From NCBI RefSeq assembly GCF_016859125.1, contig NZ_CP069338.1, positions 10,543,501-10,607,500 of the forward strand: a stretch of 64,000 nucleotides of DNA, in the 5' to 3' direction. This DNA comes from Archangium violaceum. Its GTDB lineage: Bacteria > Myxococcota > Myxococcia > Myxococcales > Myxococcaceae. Under the pieces are notes generated by a model. The model saw only the letters and a list, made by a program, of their open reading frames with translations, was not told the DNA's origin and ran no database searches. This document shows positions 63,483-64,000 of this stretch, one piece after another; within the stretch, counting starts at the first letter, position 1; each line of letters begins with the position of its first letter. A program made the translations under genes and the position numbers.

Positions 63483-64000
63483 TCAGGCCATGGCCAGGAA
63501 CAGCATGTCCGGATGCTCCAGGAACTTGATGACCTCGTATACGAAGTCAGCGGCCACCTGGCCATCGATGACGCGGTGATCGGCGGAGATGGAGACGTTC
63601 ATCATCTCGCGCACGACGACCTGGTCGTTCTTGTCCACCACGGGACGCTTGCGCATGCGGTGGATGCCCATGATGGCCACCTCGGGGTGGTTGATGATGG
63701 GCGTGGCGAAGATGCCACCCGTCTGCCCGAGCGAGGTGATGGTGAACGAGCCGCCGGTGAGCTCCTCCATCTTCAGCTTGCGATCCCTCGCCGCGGTGCT
63801 GAGGCGGACGATCTCCTCGGCCAGCTCGCGCAGGGAGAGCCGATCCGCGTTCTTGATGACGGGAACGGTGAGCCCCTCGGGGGTGGCCACGGCGATGCCG
63901 ATGTTGAACTCGCCGCGCACGACGAGCTCCTGGGCGGCCTCGTCCATGTTGGCGTTGAGGTGCGGGTACTTCTTCATCGCCGCGATCACGGCCTTCACGA
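63483..64000 (-). CDS. 2-oxoacid dehydrogenase E2 (dihydrolipoamide acyltransferase), C-terminal part
   Basis: The last 172 residues of an E2 subunit, cut by the right window edge. The catalytic domain is clear: NIGIAVATPEGLTVPVIKNA, GGSFTITSLGQTGGIFATPI, and the active-site motif SADHRVIDGQVAADFVYEV with His and Asp. It transfers acyl groups from lipoyl arms to CoA in pyruvate or branched-chain dehydrogenase. The downstream LipB-Nudix gene provides lipoyl precursors, so the arrangement is functional. The lipoyl and E1-binding domains, and the choice between pyruvate and other dehydrogenases, are outside the view. Confidence 0.93.
   Translation of the reverse strand, partial: VKAVIAAMKKYPHLNANMDEAAQELVVRGEFNIGIAVATPEGLTVPVIKNADRLSLRELAEEIVRLSTAARDRKLKMEELTGGSFTITSLGQTGGIFATPIINHPEVAIMGIHRMRKRPVVDKNDQVVVREMMNVSISADHRVIDGQVAADFVYEVIKFLEHPDMLFLAMA

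Overview
This window looks like a chromosomal segment of a myxobacterium, probably of the Myxococcus/Archangium/Cystobacter group. The assignment is inferred from very GC-rich coding DNA, many two-component kinases, lipoproteins and beta-barrel proteins, FecR and YIP1-type proteins, histone-H1-like Lys/Ala tails, and above all a locus resembling the Sit lipoprotein toxins that myxobacteria exchange between cells. No rRNA or complete tRNA gene was seen.

Layout. 134-793: msrA. 815-7390 (minus): a tightly coupled operon for a MacAB-TolC-like tripartite exporter (YIP1 membrane protein, TolC, MacA-like adaptor, ABC ATPase, two MacB-like permeases), mostly joined by 4-nt overlaps. 7600-11011 (plus): a two-AAA-domain Clp ATPase and a Rossmann/DUF2520 protein. 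11004-16840: an accessory island. It holds a disrupted SitA-type toxin with its putative immunity gene (minus), IS-end-like inverted repeats, a second intact SitA-type toxin with an HNH-like tip and a DUF2019-type immunity gene (plus), a degenerate tandem repeat, a tRNA-3'-end-like scar and a broken TetR gene. 16906-22630: a myxobacterial hypothetical protein, a protease-propeller-barrel lipoprotein and a receiver-kinase. 22637-30188 (minus): a sensor kinase, FecR protein, Ig/barrel protein and TIG-domain lipoprotein in one coupled operon. 30407-36727: two small secreted proteins, a transporter-HEAT-cyclic-nucleotide-binding fusion and a membrane protein. 36840-45888: a 5'-nucleotidase-like lipoprotein lacking most metal ligands, a PAS kinase, a lone PIN protein, an epoxide-hydrolase-like gene with an in-frame stop, a P-type cation ATPase and an Rnk-like factor. 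45923-49618 (minus): class III cyclase, NamZ-like DUF1343 protein, degenerate phosphoesterase and nadD. 49679-57809: TPR protein, mutS2, an enlarged RNase R and an H1-tailed chagasin-like protein. 58046-60882: moeA, ribA and a metallo-beta-lactamase-fold hydrolase. 60947-64000 (minus): the 3' end of a dehydrogenase E2 gene, an AAA protein with a ClpX-type zinc finger, and a LipB-Nudix fusion.

Cross-cutting patterns. A CCCTCTCCC-N3-GGGAGAGGG palindrome occurs four times, and each copy lies between two convergent genes; these are the only four convergent gaps longer than about 60 bp. Several proteins have lost catalytic residues or gained unusual fusions. Genome decay (frameshifts, a nonsense codon, truncations) is concentrated in and near the toxin island and at the hydrolase.

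The best candidate for interesting biology is the double toxin-immunity locus at 11004-15309. The convergent-gene palindrome family and the domain fusions come next. Functional names come from motif reading and family knowledge; no database search was possible.
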